Assembly (NCBI GenBank): GCA_001004265.1
Contig: LCQS01000013.1
Span: 1 to 33,182, forward strand
Length of the DNA stretch: 33,182 bases
Origin: Parcubacteria group bacterium GW2011_GWA2_51_10
GTDB lineage: Bacteria > Patescibacteriota > Minisyncoccia > Phycocordibacterales > UBA2100
Reading direction: 5' to 3'
Shown one piece after another: positions 30,521-33,182 of this stretch; the stretch's first letter is position 1, and each line of letters opens with the position of its first letter. The notes under the pieces are model-generated. The model did no database searches. It was given only the letters and a program-made list of their open reading frames with translations, and was not told where the DNA came from. A program made the translations under genes and the position numbers.

Positions 30521-30732
30521 TGGCTACGTCCGACGCAGCGGTTGTCGAGGGTGTCGTCGAGGAGGCGCTGCCGAACGCTCTTTTTCGGGTTCGGCTCGCA
30601 ACCGGTGAACTTGTGCTAACGTATCTTGCCGGGAAAATGCGACTGCACAGAATAAAAGTGCTGGTAGGCGATCGCGTGGCCGTGCAGCTCGATCCATATG
30701 GTGGACGCGCACGAATAACGAGGAGGATTTAG
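30520..30732 (+). CDS. infA: translation initiation factor IF-1
   Basis: IF-1 occupies the ribosomal A site during initiation. At 70 residues it has the normal length and shows the OB-fold pattern VVEGVVEEALPNALFRVRLATGELVLTYLAGKMRLHRIKVLVGDRVAVQLDPYGGRARITRRI. The ATG overlaps the previous stop codon (TAATG). It opens the infA-rpmJ-rpsM-rpsK-rpsD-rpoA order that is common in bacteria. A palindrome and inverted-repeat element E1 separate it from rpmJ. Confidence 0.95.
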   Translation: MATSDAAVVEGVVEEALPNALFRVRLATGELVLTYLAGKMRLHRIKVLVGDRVAVQLDPYGGRARITRRI

Positions 30733-30744
30733 TAGACAAATAAC

Positions 30745-30765
30745 GATCCGCCAGCCGGCGGAGAG
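30745..30765. repeat. P palindrome, copy 1 (GATCCGCC-AGCC-GGCGGAGAG)
   Basis: The stem TCCGCC/GGCGGA with loop AGCC is followed by GAGAG. A second copy with loop GGTT lies at 32871-32891. Each sits about 14-18 nt before an inverted-repeat element (E1, E2). Confidence 0.7.
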
Positions 30766-30778
30766 TATATTTTTTGCT

Positions 30779-30888
30779 ACCCCCCCCCACCAGTTTTGAG
30801 ACTCTGCCGAAATGTGTAATACTGTCGGACGATTACGATGATCAAAAAAATGGCCGAAAAAGCCCAAGATTCAAAACTGGTGGGGGGT
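30779..30888. repeat. terminal-inverted-repeat element E1 between infA and rpmJ
   Basis: The arms are CCCCCCACCAGTTTTGA (ending 30799) and TCAAAACTGGTGGGGGGT (30871-30888), 17-18 bp. The inside reads TGCCGAAATGTGTAATACTG, then TCGGACGATTACGATGATC. The reverse complement of element E2 repeats these words in the same order (TTGCGAAA, GTGGTAATA, CTGGACGATTATGGAG). Confidence 0.75.
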
Positions 30889-30944
30889 GTGAGAACTCGT
30901 AAGCTCATGCTCGCGACAGCTCGCACTCGCTAACGATTTCTAAC

Positions 30945-31058
30945 ATGAAAGTCAAAGCATCGGTGAAGAAAATATGCTCGCATTGCCGCCATGTAAAGCG
31001 GCGGGGTCGTTTGTGGGTGATCTGCACGAATCCTCGTCATAAGCAAAGGCAAGGTTAA
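30945..31058 (+). CDS. rpmJ: 50S ribosomal protein L36
   Basis: This 37-residue gene is too short for the ORF track: [37 protein letters not shown]. The zinc ligands C11, C14, C27 and H32 are present, as in the C+ form of bL36. The start follows GATTTCTAAC-ATG without a Shine-Dalgarno sequence. It lies between element E1 and rpsM, its standard position after infA. Confidence 0.96.
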   Translation: MKVKASVKKICSHCRHVKRRGRLWVICTNPRHKQRQG

Positions 31059-31129
31059 ATCAACGCTAAATTCTAAATATCAAATGGTACATTAGTATTT
31101 TGAAATTAAAACATTTGTAATTACACATT

Positions 31130-31513
31130 ATGTTGCGTATATCCGGAGTAACGGTGCCAGAAAATAAGCGGCTGCATATTGGGCTGACTTCTATCTATGG
31201 CGTGGGTCATCCCCGCGCACTCATGACTTTGAAACAGCTCGGTATAGACGCCGAGAAGCGTCCTAAGGACCTTTCACCAAAAGAAGAAGCACTCTTGCGC
31301 GAGACAATCGAGAAGTTCACCGTTGAGGGGGAGCTGCGCCGGCAGATCAGCGGAAATATCAGGCGCTTGAGAGACATCAAATCGTACCGTGGGGGACGTC
31401 ACACGAAGCACCTGCCTGTGCGAGGTCAACGAACGAAGACGAATTCCCGCACGTCTCGCGGCAATGTGCGCAAGACGATGACGAGCGGAAGACGGAAGCT
31501 GGAGAAAACTTAA
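31130..31513 (+). CDS. rpsM: 30S ribosomal protein S13
   Basis: uS13 sits in the head of the small subunit and contacts tRNA and the L5 bridge. At 127 residues it has normal length: MLRISGVTVPENKRLHIGLTSIYGVGHPRA (helix-two-turn-helix start), LRRQISGNIRRLRDIKSYRGGRHTKHLPVRGQRTKTNSRTSRG (the conserved RGxRH..LPVRGQRT.TNART motif) and a basic tail. An AT-rich spacer of 71 bp follows rpmJ. Inverted-repeat element E3 starts right at its stop codon. Confidence 0.97.
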   Translation: MLRISGVTVPENKRLHIGLTSIYGVGHPRALMTLKQLGIDAEKRPKDLSPKEEALLRETIEKFTVEGELRRQISGNIRRLRDIKSYRGGRHTKHLPVRGQRTKTNSRTSRGNVRKTMTSGRRKLEKT

Positions 31514-31664
31514 CCCCAGCCGCACTTTTGCACGTTCTCTCCGAGTATAGTATGGTATGTGAGCTTTTGCTGACTGAAGCCGCGGCAGCGCGCTTCGCCC
31601 GACAAGGGATGCGCTATTCGCGCACGCGCGCTGCATGTATCTGCGCCGCAAAAGTGCAGCGGGG
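31514..31664. repeat. terminal-inverted-repeat element E3 between rpsM and rpsK
   Basis: The arms are CCCCAGCCGCACTTTTGC (31514-31531) and GCAAAAGTGCAGCGGGG (31648-31664), with one unpaired base and one mismatch. ~116 bp lie between them. The inside does not match E1 or E2, but the arm pattern (CCCC...CTTTTG) does. It fills most of the 192-bp gap. The minus ORF 31274-31672 crossing it is not supported. Confidence 0.6.
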
Positions 31665-31705
31665 CGTAACATTTTTTAATTCGCGTCGCTCATAAAAAAT
31701 CTAAC

Positions 31706-32140
31706 GTGGGAAAAAAACGCATAATCAGAAAATCGGGAAGCTCGATGGATGCGGGATTGAAATCGCGTTCTCTTGCTCGCATTGCCAAGAGAAACATTGT
31801 GCAGGGAACGCTCCATATTCACGCGACGTATAACAATACGAAAGTTTTACTCGCAGACCGACAGGGTAACGCCGTTGCGTGGTCGTCGTCCGGGTCCCTC
31901 GGATTTTCTGGCGCAAAAAAGGGCACGCCCTTTGCCGCCGCAAAAGTGGGCGAGCTTGTCGGTGAAAAAGCGGCGATCATGGGCGTCAAGGAGGTGGATG
32001 TGATTGTGAGAGGCGTTGGGGCAGGGCGCGAGTCGGCCCTTCGCGCATTTGCTGGGAAGGGCATAGATGTCGTGCGCATCGCGGATGATACTCCAGTGCC
32101 GCATAATGGCCCGCGGCCGGCGAAGCCGCGTCGTATATAG
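31706..32140 (+). CDS. rpsK: 30S ribosomal protein S11
   Basis: uS11 is part of the platform and lines the mRNA exit. It is 144 residues with NIVQGTLHIHATYNNTKVLLADRQGNAVAWSSSGSLGFSGAKKGTPFAAAKVG and the conserved end DDTPVPHNGPRPAKPRRI. The start codon is GTG (CTAAC-GTGGGAAAAAAACGC); the ORF track shows it as M. The N-terminal extension of ~20 basic residues is usual. Confidence 0.97.
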   Translation: MGKKRIIRKSGSSMDAGLKSRSLARIAKRNIVQGTLHIHATYNNTKVLLADRQGNAVAWSSSGSLGFSGAKKGTPFAAAKVGELVGEKAAIMGVKEVDVIVRGVGAGRESALRAFAGKGIDVVRIADDTPVPHNGPRPAKPRRI

Positions 32141-32249
32141 GTTCTAGCTACGAGCTTCTAGCTTCTAGGAACACTGGAAGTTGGCAGCTCCGAGTTAGGA
32201 GCACACAATTCTCTAGAAGCTAGTCCCTAGTCACTAGAGGCTAAAAAAT
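32141..32249. repeat. CTAG-rich short-word repeat between rpsK and rpsD
   Basis: The 109-bp spacer is built of words such as GTTCTAGCTACGAGCTTCTAGCTTCTAG and CTCTAGAAGCTAGTCCCTAGTCACTAGAGGC, which can pair with each other imperfectly. CTCTAG occurs in both orientations. No gene is seen in it. It has a different character from the inverted-repeat elements nearby. Confidence 0.5.
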
Positions 32250-32858
32250 ATGTTACCCATCAAATCAAAATATAAAATAGGAAAGCGCCTCGGCCCCGGC
32301 GTATTCGAACAACTCCAAACACAGAAATTTGCGCTGTCAGAGGCTCGTTCGAAGAATCGTAGAGAGAAGCGCGGCCGACGGGGAGGTTCCGATTACGGGC
32401 GCCAGCTCCTTGAAAAACAGAGACTTCGATTTACGTATGGACTCTCGGAACGGCAGCTCGCAAATTATGTCAAAAAAGCAACGTCCGCACCCGAGCCCTC
32501 CGTCTTCCTACACCGCGCGCTCGAAATGCGAGCAGACAATATTGTCTACCGGGCGGGCCTCGCGCCGACGCGTCGAGCGGCTCGACAAATGGTCTCCCAC
32601 GGGCACATCAACGTGAATGATAGAAGAATCACAGTCCCCTCATATACAGTTCGCATCGGTGATGTCATCACAGTACGGGAAGCAAGTCGGGCGAAGACTC
32701 TTTTTGCGCAGAACGATGAATCGGAAGCTGGCCCAGCGCATCCATCGTGGCTCACGTACGATCGTGCTCTTTTGCGTATCGAAATTAAGACAGAGCCGAT
32801 GCACACAGCAGGAAGCGGCATTGATTATGCGACAGTATTTGAATTCTACAGCAGATAA
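32250..32858 (+). CDS. rpsD: 30S ribosomal protein S4
   Basis: uS4 is a primary 16S rRNA-binding protein and, in many bacteria, represses the alpha operon that holds it. At 202 residues it has normal length. The N-terminal part KSKYKIGKRLGPGVFEQLQTQKF...GRQLLEKQRLRFTYGLSERQLANYVKKA has the S4 pattern without the CxxC zinc form. The S4 RNA-binding domain (RADNIVYRAGLAPTRRAARQMVSHGHINVNDRRITVPSYTVRIGDVITVRE) follows. It is located before rpoA as in the classical alpha operon. Confidence 0.97.
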   Translation: MLPIKSKYKIGKRLGPGVFEQLQTQKFALSEARSKNRREKRGRRGGSDYGRQLLEKQRLRFTYGLSERQLANYVKKATSAPEPSVFLHRALEMRADNIVYRAGLAPTRRAARQMVSHGHINVNDRRITVPSYTVRIGDVITVREASRAKTLFAQNDESEAGPAHPSWLTYDRALLRIEIKTEPMHTAGSGIDYATVFEFYSR

Positions 32859-32870
32859 GGTTTTTCTGGC

Positions 32871-32891
32871 GATCCGCCGGTTGGCGGAGAG
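32871..32891. repeat. P palindrome, copy 2 (GATCCGCC-GGTT-GGCGGAGAG)
   Basis: This copy has the same 6-bp stem TCCGCC/GGCGGA and GAGAG tail as the copy at 30745. Only the 4-nt loop differs (GGTT against AGCC). It starts 12 nt after the rpsD stop codon. Confidence 0.7.
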
Positions 32892-32905
32892 CTAGAAATA
32901 ACCTT

Positions 32906-33009
32906 ACCCACCTAAACTTTTGACAAAATGCATGCCATGCTCCATAATCGTCCAGTAAAACAAAACAGACCTATTACCACTTTCGCAAGACTCAAAAGTT
33001 TGGGCGGGT
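32906..33009. repeat. terminal-inverted-repeat element E2 between rpsD and rpoA
   Basis: The arms are ACCCACCTAAACTTTTGA (32906-32923) and TCAAAAGTTTGGGCGGGT (32992-33009), 16 of 18 positions complementary. The inside, read on the minus strand, matches E1 in order (TTGCGAAA, GTGGTAATA, CTGGACGATTATGGAGCATG). E1 and E2 are therefore homologous elements in opposite orientation. Confidence 0.75.
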
Positions 33010-33048
33010 GGTGATTTTTATTATCGCTTCAATTTATAAAAATCCACC

Positions 33049-33182
33049 ATGTCCGACTATCACATTGCACTTCCATCGAAGCCGCGAGTCGTTTCAGAAT
33101 CCGAGCGCAGCGGGACATATGAAATCGACGGTCTCTACCCCGGATACGGCTACACGCTCGGTAATTCTCTACGCCGCATTAT
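33049..33182 (+). CDS. rpoA: DNA-directed RNA polymerase subunit alpha, N-terminal end (3' partial)
   Basis: The ATG at 33049 opens MSDYHIALPSKPRVVSESERSGTYEIDGLYPGYGYTLGNSLRRI, the N-terminal domain start of RpoA. G-GYTLGNSLRRI is the conserved assembly motif, and the gene runs off the window. It was not in the ORF track because it is cut. It follows rpsD as in the classical alpha operon, with palindrome P2 and element E2 in between. ATTTATAAAAATCCACC precedes the ATG, giving a possible -10 (TATAAA). Confidence 0.95.
   Translation, partial: MSDYHIALPSKPRVVSESERSGTYEIDGLYPGYGYTLGNSLRRI

Noticed and set aside
31274-31672. 132-aa minus-strand ORF across rpsM and its downstream gap
   Set aside because: It is antisense to rpsM and continues into inverted-repeat element E3; no start signal was found.
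30779-33009. E1 and E2 as classical r-protein autoregulatory leaders
   Set aside because: They are homologous in opposite orientation and share their arm pattern with an element at ung, which fits a dispersed element better; not fully excluded.
1-33182. Recoded UGA (genetic code 25) as in some CPR groups
   Set aside because: UGA ends murB, ddl, uvrC and others at the expected family ends, and no in-frame UGA was needed to extend a conserved protein.

Overview
The window looks like a piece of a Candidate Phyla Radiation (Patescibacteria) chromosome, most likely Parcubacteria-like. The evidence is a set of compact core genes: AlaRS ends after its editing domain, UvrC lacks its C-terminal helix-hairpin-helix, and UvrA has a shortened insertion region. 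The tRNA gene carries no CCA. Several families that I associate with CPR genomes are present (PilM-like ATPase, RRM protein, PD-(D/E)XK nuclease, sigma-region-4/HARE protein). TGA is used as a stop, so the code is the standard bacterial one. Everything here is read by eye; no database search was run. Layout: (1) 1-4.0 kb: end of murB, cupin-type phosphoglucose isomerase, a small nucleoside-phosphorylase-like protein, and uvrA. (2) 4.0-9.3 kb: a hairpin-rich spacer with a small minus-strand gene, uvrC, ddl, a minus-strand PfkB kinase, tRNA-Ala(UGC), a second small minus-strand gene, a structured repeat island, and an RRM RNA-binding protein. (3) 9.4-14.3 kb: a membrane-protein pair (the second frameshifted, MFS-like), three unrecognised small minus-strand genes, the divergent pair yqeY/rmuC, rplU, and a one-helix small protein. 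(4) 14.3-20.1 kb: recR, a dnaB split by a frame change at a shortened linker, a sigma-region-4/HARE-HTH protein, a membrane protein resembling the N-terminal part of CPR type IV coupling-like proteins, and mltG. (5) 20.1-25.9 kb: mnmA, an ATP-cone/Mrr-like nuclease, an MgtC/SapB protein, a PD-(D/E)XK nuclease, ung, and an M16 peptidase. (6) 25.9-33.2 kb: alaS, a PilM-like gene and its one-TM neighbour, then infA-rpmJ-rpsM-rpsK-rpsD-rpoA. DNA repair and recombination genes are unusually dense (uvrA, uvrC, recR, rmuC, ung, two nucleases). Three patterns run across the window. First, about ten genes have a -10 box (often extended, TGn-TATAAT-like) ending 6-8 nt before the start codon, which predicts leaderless mRNAs, whereas the small unrecognised genes carry strong Shine-Dalgarno sequences. 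Second, a dispersed ~48-bp repeat ends in a hairpin whose 4-bp stem changes between copies but stays paired around an AGCA-type loop. It lies in the same reading frame inside uvrC (once) and ung (twice in tandem), and also in the spacer at 8.7 kb. Third, a family of ~100-150 bp elements with terminal inverted repeats of the form ACCCC...TTTTGA sits at the start of ung, before rpmJ, between rpsM and rpsK, and before rpoA. The two arms match within each copy although they differ between copies.
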